Shown here one piece after another: positions 17,212 through 25,971 of a stretch of DNA of 64,000 bases (its first letter is position 1; every line of letters starts with the position of its first letter). Below the pieces are notes generated by a model that was not told where the DNA came from, searched no databases, and saw only the letters and a list, made by a program, of their open reading frames with translations. The DNA is from Bradyrhizobium zhanjiangense (lineage in GTDB: Bacteria; Pseudomonadota; Alphaproteobacteria; Rhizobiales; Xanthobacteraceae). The stretch covers positions 3,989,001 to 4,053,000 of the forward strand of contig NZ_CP022221.1 in the NCBI RefSeq assembly GCF_004114935.1, written 5' to 3'. Both the position numbers and the translations under genes were made by a program.

Positions 17212-17226
17212 TTAACCTTCTCTTAA
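17212..17226 (+). promoter_or_regulatory. CtrA-type box upstream of the DUF6949 gene
   Basis: TTAA (17212-17215), seven bases, TTAA (17223-17226): the spacing of the CtrA recognition sequence TTAA-N7-TTAA used by the alphaproteobacterial cell-cycle regulator. It lies 74 bases upstream of the ATG at 17300 and about 135 bases upstream of the divergent gene's start. A further TTAAC occurs about 14 bases downstream. No binding data; sequence match only. Confidence 0.4.
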
Positions 17227-17299
17227 GGATAATGTAGCGTTAACCGGCACTATTTGTCACAGGAAAGGTGCCAGCGTTGCGTAAGGGCGGACCGTTCCG

Positions 17300-17629
17300 A
17301 TGACACCTGAAGCTCTCAATACCTTCTTCTCGATCTGCATCGGTTTCGCGCTCGCGGGCGCGCTCGTGAACGGATACCAGGCGGTCGCGCAGCGTCCCGC
17401 CGGCTTCGGCCTGTTACAGGACGGCGTGGCGCCGAAGACCTTCGCGGCGGTGCCGTTCCTGGTCTTCGCGGCGCCCTTCATCATCATGCGCAACACGCTG
17501 CGCGGCATGCGCGTGGAAAGCCGCCGCGCCGAGTTCGTGATGATGGCGACCCTCATCGCCGGCTTCTGGAGCATGATGAGCGGCACCTTCTTCCTGATGA
17601 CGCTGCGCGCAGCCGGCGTGCTGGGCTGA
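17300..17629 (+). CDS. DUF6949-like small membrane protein
   Basis: A 109-residue protein with three hydrophobic segments, at about 8-26 (FFSICIGFALAGALVNGY), 47-63 (FAAVPFLVFAAPFIIM) and 82-105 (MMATLIAGFWSMMSGTFFLM), linked by short charged loops with GMRVESRR on the cytosolic side. It resembles short inner-membrane proteins conserved in rhizobia (DUF6949) with no known function. A CtrA-like box lies 74 bases upstream. The next gene, a gamma-carbonic anhydrase, starts 95 bases downstream on the same strand. Confidence 0.7.
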   Translation: MTPEALNTFFSICIGFALAGALVNGYQAVAQRPAGFGLLQDGVAPKTFAAVPFLVFAAPFIIMRNTLRGMRVESRRAEFVMMATLIAGFWSMMSGTFFLMTLRAAGVLG

Positions 17630-17723
17630 CGCCTCCGGCGCGTTCAGTGCTGCCCGGCCGGGCGACCCTTTGCGTCCAGGCCGCCGTTTCGCTATGCCAG
17701 GATCGTCCTGACAGGAGACCTCC

Positions 17724-18254
17724 ATGGCGATCTACGAGCTCGACGGGCAGGCGCCCGACCTTCCCGCCGACGGCAATTATTTCATCGCGGAGACCGCCAC
17801 CGTGATCGGCCGGGTGCGCCTGAAGCCGGGCGCGAGCGTCTGGTTCGGCGCGGTGCTGCGCGGCGACAATGAGTGGATCGAGATCGGCGAGGGCGCCAAC
17901 GTGCAGGACGGCTCGACCTGCCACACCGATCTCGGCTTTCCGCTTGTCATCGGCAGGAACTGCACGGTCGGCCACAACGTCATCTTGCACGGCTGCACCA
18001 TCGAGGAGGGCGCGCTCGTCGGCATGGGCGCGATCGTGATGAACGGCGCGAAGATCGGCCGCAACAGCATCGTCGGCGCCGGCTCCGTCATCACCGAGGG
18101 CAAGGAGTTCCCCGAGCGCTCGCTGATCATCGGCTCGCCGGCGCGCGTGATCCGCACGCTCGATGACGCCCAGGTCCAGAAGATGGGGAGTGCGGCGAGG
18201 TTCTACGTGGCCAACGGTCCGCGGTTCAACAAGGGCTTGAAGCGGATCGGCTGA
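17724..18254 (+). CDS. Gamma-class carbonic anhydrase-family protein
   Basis: A 176-residue left-handed beta-helix protein built from hexapeptide repeats (IGRVRLKPGASVWFGAV and following turns). Zinc-ligand histidines are present in the expected pattern: CHTDLG around residue 71 and GHNVILHGC around residues 88-94. The family includes gamma carbonic anhydrases and related acyltransferase-like proteins (PaaY, YrdA); catalytic activity is plausible but not guaranteed. The gene has a good AGGAGA ribosome-binding site (17715-17720). Confidence 0.9.
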   Translation: MAIYELDGQAPDLPADGNYFIAETATVIGRVRLKPGASVWFGAVLRGDNEWIEIGEGANVQDGSTCHTDLGFPLVIGRNCTVGHNVILHGCTIEEGALVGMGAIVMNGAKIGRNSIVGAGSVITEGKEFPERSLIIGSPARVIRTLDDAQVQKMGSAARFYVANGPRFNKGLKRIG

Positions 18255-18384
18255 GATGCCCGCCGGCTGTGCCTAGCCCCCACGGCAATGGTTCCGTACC
18301 GTAAAAATACAGGCGGGCCCTTTAATCCTCCGCTAGCGCGATCACGCTTATCGTTGAGCGTTTTCAACCAGGAGGAGCGGCGCC

Positions 18385-20078
18385 ATGGACGCGACGGCGC
18401 TGGGATCCGGCTTCGGAGCCGGAACCAAATTTCTGAAGAAAGTCGTTCGTTTTGTTCGCGGCGCCGACACGCTGACGGTCGTGGAGAAGGTTTACAGCGT
18501 CGCCGGCTTCCTGGCGATCGTCACCACCTTCCTGCTCGTGATGTCGATCCAGTCGGTGCGCTTGCAGACGACCTATCGTCAGATGCATGCGTCCTCGGCT
18601 GCGGCGGCGATCAACGTCGGTCGCATCAAAGCGCTGATCTATGCGATCGTCATGGAGTCGCGCGGCATCTACATGACGGCCGATCACGGCAAGATGAAGC
18701 AGTTCGCGGACGGCCTCTTGCGTCGCAACCGTGAGCTGGCCGAGGCCGTGAAGAGCATGGAGAAGGACGTCGGCGACGACGATGCCGAACTGTTCGCGAG
18801 TTTCCGGCAGCGGATCACGCAGTTCATCGACTTCCGTCAGGAGCTGGTGCGGCGCGGAGTGGAGATCAGCTCGGCCGCGGCGCGCGAATGGGGCGACAAC
18901 GACGCCAACCGGACAGTGCGCAGTAAGCTCAACAGCGGTATCGAGGCGCTCGAGCGCATCTACCATCAGCGCGCTCGCGAGGCGGACGAGCTCGCCAACG
19001 AGAACCGCTATGCTGCCGCCTATCTGTTCGCGCTCGGGCTGGCGGCGCTCATCCTTGCGGGACTGAACGTCATCGTCATGCGGCGATCAGTGGTCGGCGC
19101 GCTGGCCGAGATCACGCAGGCGACTGACCGGATCGCGCAGGGCGACGTCAAGAGCGAAGTGCCGCATCTGCGCCGTCACGACGAGATCGGGCATCTTGCG
19201 CGCGCGGTGCAGAATTTCCGCGACGCGGTGGCGCGCATCTTCGAGCTCGAGGAGCTCGAGCTCGGCACCGCCCAGGCGCGCGACGCGGCCATGACCGAGC
19301 GCGACAAGTTCAACGACAAGTACCAGGCCAAGAAGTGGCAGCTCTCCGCCGCGATCAACAGCATGCCGCAGGGCCTGATCATGCTGGACGGCAAAGCCAA
19401 CGTGGTGGCGATGAACGCCAACTACCGGCGGATCTACAATCTGCCTGAGACGATCCAGCCCGGATCGACGCTCGAGGAAATCCTCCAGCACCGAGTCAAG
19501 AGCGGACTGTTCAGCGGCGACGTCACGAAATATGTCGGGGCGGTGCGCGACCGGATCGCCAGGCGGGAGCCGACGGCCTACGAGATCTCCCTCAACGACG
19601 GCCGCATCATCAAGATCTACGAGCGGCCGATGGACGGCGGCGGTTGGGTGTCGGTGCAGGAGGACGTCACCGAGCAGCGCCAGCGCCAGCGTATCCTGGA
19701 GCGGATGGAGCGCTTCCTCGCGACCATCATCGAGAACGTGGCCGAGGGCATCATCGCCAAGGACGCGTGCAATCTGCGCTACGTCTTCGTCAACAAAGCC
19801 GCCGAGAAGATGATCGGCATGTCGCGTGGCGAGATCATCGGCAAGACGGCGCGGGAATTGTTCTCCGTGGAGGCGGCCGAACTGATCGAGCGGCGCGACC
19901 AGCAGCTGCTGGGCAGAAGCAGCAGCTCGAGCCGATCGTCGATACCATCGACAATCCCGCGCGCGGCCGCCGTGTGATCTCCGCCCGCCGCGTTCAGATC
20001 GGCGGCGCCGACGAAGAGTCCCACATGTTCGTGACCATGGTCGAGGACCGGACCGAGAGCATGGTGGCGGCCGCATAG
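18385..20078 (+). pseudogene. HAMP-PAS-PAS membrane receptor without output domain, frameshifted
   Basis: About 564 residues once repaired. Order: TM helix at about 40-55, a periplasmic helical sensor region, a second TM at about 210-230, HAMP (about 230-285), a coiled linker, PAS 1 (about 315-425) and PAS 2 (from about 440). The frame ends early at 19977; the continuation QLEPIVDTIDNPARG... to the stop at 20078 lies in the next frame. A single missing base near 19911 (in ctgctgggcagaag) restores it. The repaired protein ends after PAS 2, with no kinase, GGDEF, EAL or methyl-accepting domain, so signalling would require a partner. An AGGAGG site precedes the start. Confidence 0.75.
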
Positions 20079-20123
20079 TGACCGGATCGCGCCATCCGGA
20101 GGGGGGAGCGTCAGTGTCCCTCG

Positions 20124-20170
20124 GATCCGCGCGGTCCCTACGATCCGCGCGGTCCCTCGGATTCGCGCGC
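20124..20170. repeat. Short tandem repeat, two and a half copies
   Basis: The unit gatccgcgcggtccct recurs at 18-19 base spacing (about 20124 and 20142), with a degenerate third start gattcgcgcg at 20160. It overlaps the 3' end of the small RMF-like gene on the minus strand and so changes that protein's last residues and stop. Confidence 0.5.
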
Positions 20171-20311
20171 TTCGGTCGCGCCCGCAACCTTCTCGTGGCC
20201 GGCGGCCCATAGTGCGTGCTCGTCGCTACCGTCCAGGTAAGGATTGGCCTCGGCGGGGATGCTTTCGCGCGCGGCGCGCTCGCCTTCAGCAAAAGGATCG
20301 CGATCGGTCAT
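20138..20311 (-). CDS. RMF-like small protein (57 residues)
   Basis: An ATG at 20311 opens a 57-codon frame ending TAG at 20138. The protein contains DPFAEGERAARESIPAEANP followed by Y, then D-G, an H-x2-W pair and a final GH. This G-x2-AAR ... NPY ... W-x2-G pattern is that of the ribosome-modulation-factor (RMF) domain, whose members pair 70S ribosomes into dormant dimers; many alphaproteobacteria carry short RMF-like proteins of unproven role. It is transcribed opposite to its neighbours and lies tail-to-tail with the PAS receptor. The last residues fall within a tandem repeat and may vary between strains. Confidence 0.6.
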   Translation of the reverse strand: MTDRDPFAEGERAARESIPAEANPYLDGSDEHALWAAGHEKVAGATEARESEGPRGS

Positions 20312-20407
20312 CGTGATTTGGCCTCCTCGCCTTCAAGCTGACCTGACGGCATTTGTTCCGGAACAGGTGCTCGCCGCAGCGGTTGACCGGCAAAGGGAGA
20401 ATTTCCG

Positions 20408-20737
20408 ATGTCTGCCAGATCGTCCGCAATCAAGACCATGATGGTGATCCTCGCGCTCACGGCGATGCCGGCCACCTCGTTCGCGCAGGCGACCGGCGGC
20501 TCTGCCGGATCAACCGGAGGCTCTGCGGGTTCGACCGGAAGCTCTGCGGGACCGACGGGGGGCGTCACCAACTCGCCAGCTCCGCCGCCCGGGACCAACA
20601 GCCTGGGGACGGCTCAATCATCCGGTCCGGGCTCCGGTGCCACCATCGGCACCGGCTCGGGCGCCGCGGACGCCACCGTCAATGCCGAGAACCGGCTGCT
20701 CGACAAGAAGATGAAGAGCATCTGCCGCGGCTGCTGA
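20408..20737 (+). CDS. Secreted Gly/Ser-rich small protein
   Basis: A 109-residue protein with a Sec signal peptide (about 1-26, cleavage after SFAQA). The mature part begins with an imperfect Gly/Ser/Thr repeat (GGSAGSTGGSAGSTGSSAG), then a Pro-rich link, and ends in a short charged segment with two cysteines (NRLLDKKMKSICRGC). The low-complexity part is probably flexible; the Cys-containing tail is the only likely structured or anchoring element. No family is recognised. Confidence 0.6.
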   Translation: MSARSSAIKTMMVILALTAMPATSFAQATGGSAGSTGGSAGSTGSSAGPTGGVTNSPAPPPGTNSLGTAQSSGPGSGATIGTGSGAADATVNAENRLLDKKMKSICRGC

Positions 20738-20840
20738 CGCTCGCGCGGAATTGAGACAATGTGGCTGTCAGGAATGCCCAAGCGACATTAGCTTGATCCT
20801 GCTTTGAAGCGTGGAGCGTGTCCACGCGGAGGATCGAGTG

Positions 20841-21179
20841 ATGTTAGGCAAGATGATCATGACGACGCTGGCCATCGCGGCGGTCGGGCTGTCGGCACCG
20901 CACGTGGCCGAGGCGCGCGGTTTCGGCCATGGTGGCTGGGGCCATGGCGGGCACGGCCATTGGCATGGCGGCGGCTTCTGGCCGGGCGTTGCGATCGGGG
21001 CGGGCCTTGCCGGCGCCGGCTACTACGGCACTTATTATGGTTATGGCTATCCCTATTACGGCAGCCCCTATTATTATGGTGCCGGCTACGACGACGGTTA
21101 CGGCGGCTGCTACGTCGTTCGGAAGCGGGTCATGACGCCAGCTGGATGGCGATACCGCCGCGTGGATGTCTGCGAATAG
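20841..21179 (+). CDS. Secreted His/Gly/Tyr-rich protein
   Basis: A 112-residue protein with a signal peptide (1-26, cleavage after VAEA). The mature part starts with a GHGGWGHGGHGHWHGG block that could bind divalent metals, then a hydrophobic Gly-rich stretch, a Tyr/Gly-rich region with many YY pairs, and a C-terminal CYVVRKRVMTPAGWRYRRVDVC segment in which two cysteines may form a disulfide. Short proteins with this layout are common in rhizobia and are uncharacterised. The start ATG 20841 is preceded by CGGAGGA. Confidence 0.65.
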   Translation: MLGKMIMTTLAIAAVGLSAPHVAEARGFGHGGWGHGGHGHWHGGGFWPGVAIGAGLAGAGYYGTYYGYGYPYYGSPYYYGAGYDDGYGGCYVVRKRVMTPAGWRYRRVDVCE

Positions 21180-21213
21180 CATCCTTGGCGAATAGCTGGG
21201 CCCATCAAAGAAC

Positions 21214-21247
21214 AAGGCCGTTGACGCAGTATACCGTCAACGACCTT
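21214..21247. terminator. Hairpin between convergent genes
   Basis: AAGGCCGTTGACG (21214-21226) and CGTCAACGACCTT (21235-21247) form a 13-bp stem with one G-U pair and an 8-base loop, 35 bases after the His/Gly-rich gene and before the end of the leftward coiled-coil gene. There is no U-run, so intrinsic termination is uncertain. Confidence 0.4.
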
Positions 21248-21374
21248 GCCAGCCCCGGACATTGAAATCGGCTTACGCCATCCGGTAACCGCGAGGATGG
21301 CGCGGAATCACACGGGCGAATGTGATCCAGTTCACAAGTGGCGAAAATAAAGTTCCAATCGCGCTGGGATCGGC

Positions 21375-21869
21375 TCAGCCGCGCGAACGCTTGCGCGCGC
21401 TGGCGTGGACGCGTTGCCGCGCCGGTTTCCTGCGGGTAACCGAGGGTGTTTCAGCCTCGGTGGCCCGGGCGCTGGCAAAGGACTGCCGCAAGCTATCGAT
21501 GGACTCGTTCAGCGTCGCGACCTGCTCGGACAGGCGCTTGGTGTCGGCCTGCTGCGCTGCCATCAGCCGCTTCATGGTCTGGAGCTGATCCTGCACGACC
21601 TGGAGCTGGTCGATCGATTCCTGCTGAGTCGCCTCCAGCCCCTTGGTCTTCTCGACCAGCTGCTCGGACACCTGTGCCGTGCGGGCCTGGAGCAGCCGCG
21701 ATGCCACCACCCGATCGGTCTCCGGTGCCGCTCCAGTATAGGCGCGCCAGACCGCAATCGAGGTCACGCCGGCGATGAGCAGGAGAAGTGCGGCGGCGGT
21801 CAGCGCGATCGGTTGGCCGCCGAGGCGAAGCAGGGGGGTGGACGGTGTGTCCTGTGCGAGATCGATCAT
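21375..21869 (-). CDS. Membrane-anchored coiled-coil protein
   Basis: A 164-residue protein: a short cytosolic N-terminus, one TM helix at about 21-41 (PIALTAAALLLLIAGVTSIAVW), then a long heptad-rich coiled coil (about 55-135) with Leu/Val/Met at a and d positions (SEQLVEKTKGLEATQQESI...), and a basic tail (RRKPARQRVHASARKRSRG). Start ATG 21869 was preferred to an upstream ATG at 21917 because it places the helix near the N-terminus. The layout suggests a scaffold or tether; no family is recognised. Confidence 0.65.
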   Translation of the reverse strand: MIDLAQDTPSTPLLRLGGQPIALTAAALLLLIAGVTSIAVWRAYTGAAPETDRVVASRLLQARTAQVSEQLVEKTKGLEATQQESIDQLQVVQDQLQTMKRLMAAQQADTKRLSEQVATLNESIDSLRQSFASARATEAETPSVTRRKPARQRVHASARKRSRG

Positions 21870-21988
21870 CGCGAACAAAGCCCAAATTGAAACTTGGTGC
21901 GTGGCGAAGGCCGGCAACCAGAGGTCGCCGGGGCGTCCCGAAAGCCTTACGTTTCGGCAAGGAATAGGACCAAAAAGAGGCTAAGGAC

Positions 21989-22038
21989 AAAAAAACCAGC
22001 AATCAGGAGACCTTAGGGCCTCCGAAGGCCTCTTAAGG
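21989..22038 (-). terminator. Terminator of the ABC transporter-racemase operon
   Basis: On the minus strand, just after the racemase stop (22047), CCTTA...GGCC pairs with GGCC...TAAGG (22011-22038) with a small internal loop, and a run of seven T (21995-21989) follows 15 bases later. The distance to the T-run is longer than ideal, so efficiency is uncertain. Confidence 0.4.
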
Positions 22039-22046
22039 GGCACGGA

Positions 22047-22778
22047 TCAGGGCTGAAACGGCGAAAACGTCCCGGAATAGGTCTTCGACCGAGGCCTCGC
22101 ATAGGGGCCGAGGCGGGACGTCGTCAGTCCCAGCCGCACTACTGATTCCGCCAGCGTCACGGCGGCGGCGACGCCGTCGACGACGGGCAGGCCGTACGTG
22201 GCGGCGAGCTCGCTGGCGAGATCGGCCATGCCGGCGCAGCCGAGCACGATCGCCTCCGCGCGGTCGTCGCGGATCGCGGCCGAGATCTCGGCGGAGATCT
22301 TGCCGATGGCGTCGGCGTTGCGCTCCTCCAGTGCGAGCACGGGGACCTCGGCGGCGCGGACGCCGGCGCAGCGCTCGGCGAGGCCGTATTTCCGCAAGTT
22401 GTGTTCGATCGGCACGATGGAGACACCGAGGGTCGTCACCACGGCAAAACGCGCCGCGATCAGGCTCGCCATGTGGAAGCCGGCTTCGCCGATGCCGACC
22501 ACCGGTGCCTTGGCGGCGGCACGCGCTGCGTCGAGGCCGGTGTCGTCGAAGCAGGCGATGATGTGCGCATCCGCGCCGTCGCGATCAGCCTCGCGGATGC
22601 AGCCGAGCATGCCGGGCACGGCGAAGGCCTCGTCGTAAAAACCCTCGATCGAGACCGGGCCCATCGCCGGCTGGCGCGCATCGATCACGGTGCCGGGCAG
22701 GGCGATGCTGCGCGCCGCAGCGGCGATCTTTGCGGTCATCGACGCGGTGGTGTTGGGATTGACGACGTGAAGGCGCAT
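22047..22778 (-). CDS. Aspartate/glutamate racemase-family protein (hydantoin-racemase type)
   Basis: A 243-residue protein with the Asp/Glu racemase fold. The N-terminal motif VVNPNTTASMT, the first catalytic Cys in IIACFDDTGLDAAR (about 70-83) and the second in IVLGCAGMADLA (about 180) are the hydantoin-racemase/arylmalonate-decarboxylase branch pattern. It uses two cysteines as acid and base to invert a stereocentre and needs no cofactor. It is the last gene of the ABC-importer operon, 20 bases after permease 2, so its substrate is probably what the transporter brings in or a derivative. Confidence 0.85.
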   Translation of the reverse strand: MRLHVVNPNTTASMTAKIAAAARSIALPGTVIDARQPAMGPVSIEGFYDEAFAVPGMLGCIREADRDGADAHIIACFDDTGLDAARAAAKAPVVGIGEAGFHMASLIAARFAVVTTLGVSIVPIEHNLRKYGLAERCAGVRAAEVPVLALEERNADAIGKISAEISAAIRDDRAEAIVLGCAGMADLASELAATYGLPVVDGVAAAVTLAESVVRLGLTTSRLGPYARPRSKTYSGTFSPFQP

Positions 22779-22798
22779 CGGATCAGACAAGTCCCTTC

Positions 22799-23677
22799 TC
22801 AGACGAGTCCCTTGCCGGCGTCCGAGCCCTTGGCCGCCTGCCGCTTGTTGAGCATGTGGATGGTGCCGAGCGCAAGCGTGATCACCGCGAACGACACTGC
22901 CGAGATCACGGTGCCGAGCGCGTAGATGTCGGGGTTGGTCACCGTGGTGGTGAGGCCCTGCAGATCCAGCGGCAATGTATTGACCGCGCCGATCGCCTGG
23001 CTGGAGCGCGCGAGCTCGTCCCAGGACAGCGTGAAGCCGAACAGGCCGATGCCGATCACCGAGGGCAGGATGATCGGCAGCACGACGTGACGGAAGGTCT
23101 GCCACGGCGTCGCCCCGAGATCGCGCGCGGCTTCCTCGAGCCTGGGGTCGAATCGGTTGAAGATCGCAAACATGATGAGCAGGCCGAACGGCAGCGTCCA
23201 GGTCAGGTGCGCGCCCAGCCCGGAGGTGAGCAGACCCATCGAGGTCTCGAAATTCTCGTTCCAGTGCGCCTTGACCAGATCGTCGATGATGCGGAATTCG
23301 AGCGAGATGCCGAGCGAGGTGATGATCGAGGGCACGATGAGGCTCGCAATCGCCGAATAGAACAGGATGCTCTGTGCCTTGAATTTTCTGCGGAAAGCCA
23401 TGCCGGCGGCGACGGACAGGACGACGGTGGCGATCATCACGATCACCCCAAGCAGCAGCGAGCGGCGGAAGGCTGCGCCGAGATCGACGATGCCGGTGCC
23501 CTGGAACAGTTTTGCGATCCAGAACGTCGATACACCGTTCATCGGGAAGGTGAGGCCGCCTTGCGGACCCTGGAACGACAGCACGTAGATCGCGATCATC
23601 GGCCCATAGAGAAACAGCACGTAGGCCGCGAAGAAGATCGCGAGCACGTAGAAAGAGCGCGGACGTCCTTCCTTCAT
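22799..23677 (-). CDS. ABC transporter permease (PotC type)
   Basis: A 292-residue inner-membrane permease with six TM helices and the binding-protein-dependent transport EAA loop around residues 180-200 (EEAARDLGATPWQTFRHV), which docks on the ATPase. It matches the second permease of spermidine/putrescine-type importers. Its ATG lies only three bases after the first permease's stop, and the racemase gene follows, showing a single transcript. Confidence 0.9.
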   Translation of the reverse strand: MKEGRPRSFYVLAIFFAAYVLFLYGPMIAIYVLSFQGPQGGLTFPMNGVSTFWIAKLFQGTGIVDLGAAFRRSLLLGVIVMIATVVLSVAAGMAFRRKFKAQSILFYSAIASLIVPSIITSLGISLEFRIIDDLVKAHWNENFETSMGLLTSGLGAHLTWTLPFGLLIMFAIFNRFDPRLEEAARDLGATPWQTFRHVVLPIILPSVIGIGLFGFTLSWDELARSSQAIGAVNTLPLDLQGLTTTVTNPDIYALGTVISAVSFAVITLALGTIHMLNKRQAAKGSDAGKGLV

Positions 23678-23680
23678 GCT

Positions 23681-24640
23681 CTAGAGCTCCTTCTTGATGT
23701 CGACGATGCGCGACATCATGGTGATGATCAGGAAGGTGATCGCGAGCAGGATCACGGCGTTGGCCGCGGCGGCGGGAAATTGCAGCGCATTCACCCGCGT
23801 CTCGATGATCTTGCCGGCGGCGGCGATCTGCTGGCCGCCCATCACGCCAATGGTGATGAAGTCGCCCATCACGATGGTGATGACGAAGATCGAGCCGATC
23901 ACGATGCCGGGTTTTGCCAGCGGGATGATCACGTTGACGAGTGTCTGGAAGCCGCTCGCGCCGGCGTCATAGGCGGCCTCGATCAGCGACTTGTCGATGC
24001 GCACCATCGAATTGAAGATCGGCACCACCATGAAAAAGGTGAAGAGGTGGACCAGCGCCAGCACCACGGAGAATTCGGAGAACAGCAGCCATTCCAAGGG
24101 ATGGTTGATCAGGCCCGTCTTGATCAAGCCTGAGTTCACCAGGCCGTTGCGTCCCAGCAGTGGAATCCAGGCGATCATGCGGATCACGTTGGAGGTCCAG
24201 AACGGGATGGTGCACAGCAGCGACAATCCCATCTGCCAGGTCTTGGACTTGACGTGGAAGGCGAGGAAGTAGGCGACCCAGAAACCGATGAAGAGCGTGA
24301 TGGCCCAGACCATGAAGCAGAGCTTCAGCGTCTTCACATAGGTCTTGCCGATGGTGCAGAGATCGGGGAGCTGCGCGACGCAGCCTTCGAACGTATCGGT
24401 ATAGCCGCGGCCGGAGAAGGCCGGCAGCAGCTGGTATTCGTTGTAATCCCAGAACGAGACGATGACGACGAACACCAGCGGAATCAGGAAGAAGGCGAGA
24501 AACACCAGCATCATCGGTCCGGCCTGCAGCCAGGAGATGAAGGACGGCGACAGGCGCGTCGCTTTCGCGGCGCGCGCTGTGCCCGACCCCGGGATCAAGC
24601 CCGGGGATGCCTGTTGCAGGACTTCTTCCGACATATCCAT
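23681..24640 (-). CDS. ABC transporter permease (PotB type)
   Basis: A 319-residue permease with a longer cytosolic N-terminus, then six TM helices, with an EAA loop near residue 230 (IEAAYDAGASGFQTLVNV). It pairs with the PotC-type permease to form the channel. The start codon overlaps the stop of the binding-protein gene (TAATG-like junction), a sign of translational coupling. Between TM1 and TM2 lies a large periplasmic loop with two cysteines (FEGCVAQLPDLC), a feature of this subfamily. Confidence 0.9.
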   Translation of the reverse strand: MDMSEEVLQQASPGLIPGSGTARAAKATRLSPSFISWLQAGPMMLVFLAFFLIPLVFVVIVSFWDYNEYQLLPAFSGRGYTDTFEGCVAQLPDLCTIGKTYVKTLKLCFMVWAITLFIGFWVAYFLAFHVKSKTWQMGLSLLCTIPFWTSNVIRMIAWIPLLGRNGLVNSGLIKTGLINHPLEWLLFSEFSVVLALVHLFTFFMVVPIFNSMVRIDKSLIEAAYDAGASGFQTLVNVIIPLAKPGIVIGSIFVITIVMGDFITIGVMGGQQIAAAGKIIETRVNALQFPAAAANAVILLAITFLIITMMSRIVDIKKEL

Positions 24641-25929
24641 TACGCCGCGATGAACTCATTCCACTTGCGGACCATGTAGTCGTTCTCGTCCATCACGGCG
24701 TTCCAGCAGGCGACGCCGCCCATGCGGTCCTCATAGGAACCGCCGTCGCGCACGGCGCCGGCCTTCTCGAGCAGCGAGCCGTCGGGCGCCTTGATGTCCT
24801 TCTCGGCCGGCTTGCCCTCCATCCAGTACGCCCACTCGTAGGGCTCCATGTGGGCCTTCGCGGTGGAGAGCACGGCCGAGTAGTAGCCCTGGCGGTTGAG
24901 ATAGGCGCCGGCATAGCCGGACAGGAACCAGTTCACGAACTCATAGGCCCAGTCGAGCTTGGGACCCGAGACGCCCTTGGAGACGCAGAAGCCCGAGGCC
25001 CAGGAGCGGTAGCCTTCCTTGAGCGGCTGGAAAGTGCAGGCAATCCCCATCGAGCGCACCTTGGTCACCGCCGGCGACCACATCGACTGGATCACGGTTT
25101 CCCCTGAAGCCATCAGGTTGACGCTCTCGTTGAAGTCTTTCCAGAACGCGCGGAACTGGCCGGCCTTCTTGGCCTCGGTCATCACCTTCATGGTGAGATC
25201 GATCTCCTCCTTGGTCATGTTGCCCTTGTCGGCATATTTGTATTTGCCGGTGGCTTCCACGACCATGGCGGCATCCATGATGCCGATCGAGGGGATGTTG
25301 AGGATCGAGGCCTTGCCCTTGAATTCGGGATTGAGCAGCTCGGACCACGAGCTGATCGGCCGCTTGATCAGGTCGGGACGGATGCCGAGCGTGTCGGCGT
25401 TGTAGACGGTCGGGATCAGCGTCACGAATTCGGTCGCCGACGTCGCAAACTTCTTGGAGTCCTTGCCTTCGAGATAGAGCACCTTCCAGGGCGCGGTGCC
25501 CTGGCCTCCAATCTTCTTGCCGCCGGGCGTCTCGCCCTTGGTGAAGACCGGCGTGATGTTGTCGAACTCCTTGATCTTCTTGGCGTCGAGGGCAAGGATG
25601 TTGCCCGACGGCACGATCTTCTTCAGTGAGAAATATTCGGTGTCCAGCACGTCGAAGGAGTTCGGCTGGGTCATCACGCGCTTCGTGACGTCGTCGGTGG
25701 TTGCGGTGATGTATTCGATCTTGATGCCGGTATCCTTCAGGCACTGTTTGGAGATGTCATCGCCCTCGTTCACGGCGGTGCCGAGATAGCGCAGCACCTT
25801 CGCGTCGGCCGACTTCACATAGGGGAAGCCGGTAATGGCGCCGGAGCCGGCGGCAAGGCCGGCGAGACCCGCGGTGCCCTTGAGCAGCGTGCGGCGGCTG
25901 ACGCCCTTCGTCCTGGTGGTCTCGGTCAT
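24640..25929 (-). CDS. ABC transporter substrate-binding protein (PotD-like), Tat-exported
   Basis: A 429-residue periplasmic binding protein. The N-terminus carries a twin-arginine signal (SRRTLLKG at about 11-18, then a hydrophobic Ala/Gly stretch), so it should be exported folded by Tat. The mature part resembles the PotD/extracellular-solute-binding type 1 family (VLRYLGTAVNEGDD..., IPTVYNADTLGIRPDLIKR). It is somewhat longer than PotD (about 350), and the ligand cannot be predicted. Start ATG 25929; the upstream extension in the same frame lacks signal character. Confidence 0.9.
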   Translation of the reverse strand: MTETTRTKGVSRRTLLKGTAGLAGLAAGSGAITGFPYVKSADAKVLRYLGTAVNEGDDISKQCLKDTGIKIEYITATTDDVTKRVMTQPNSFDVLDTEYFSLKKIVPSGNILALDAKKIKEFDNITPVFTKGETPGGKKIGGQGTAPWKVLYLEGKDSKKFATSATEFVTLIPTVYNADTLGIRPDLIKRPISSWSELLNPEFKGKASILNIPSIGIMDAAMVVEATGKYKYADKGNMTKEEIDLTMKVMTEAKKAGQFRAFWKDFNESVNLMASGETVIQSMWSPAVTKVRSMGIACTFQPLKEGYRSWASGFCVSKGVSGPKLDWAYEFVNWFLSGYAGAYLNRQGYYSAVLSTAKAHMEPYEWAYWMEGKPAEKDIKAPDGSLLEKAGAVRDGGSYEDRMGGVACWNAVMDENDYMVRKWNEFIAA

Positions 25930-25971
25930 ATCAGTCACTCCTCTGTTGCGCATTCCAGTGATCGATCGGCG

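Noticed and set aside
22856..24133. 425-codon open frame on the plus strand
   Set aside because: Antisense to the two ABC permease genes; strongly charged His/Arg/Glu composition without any family motif.
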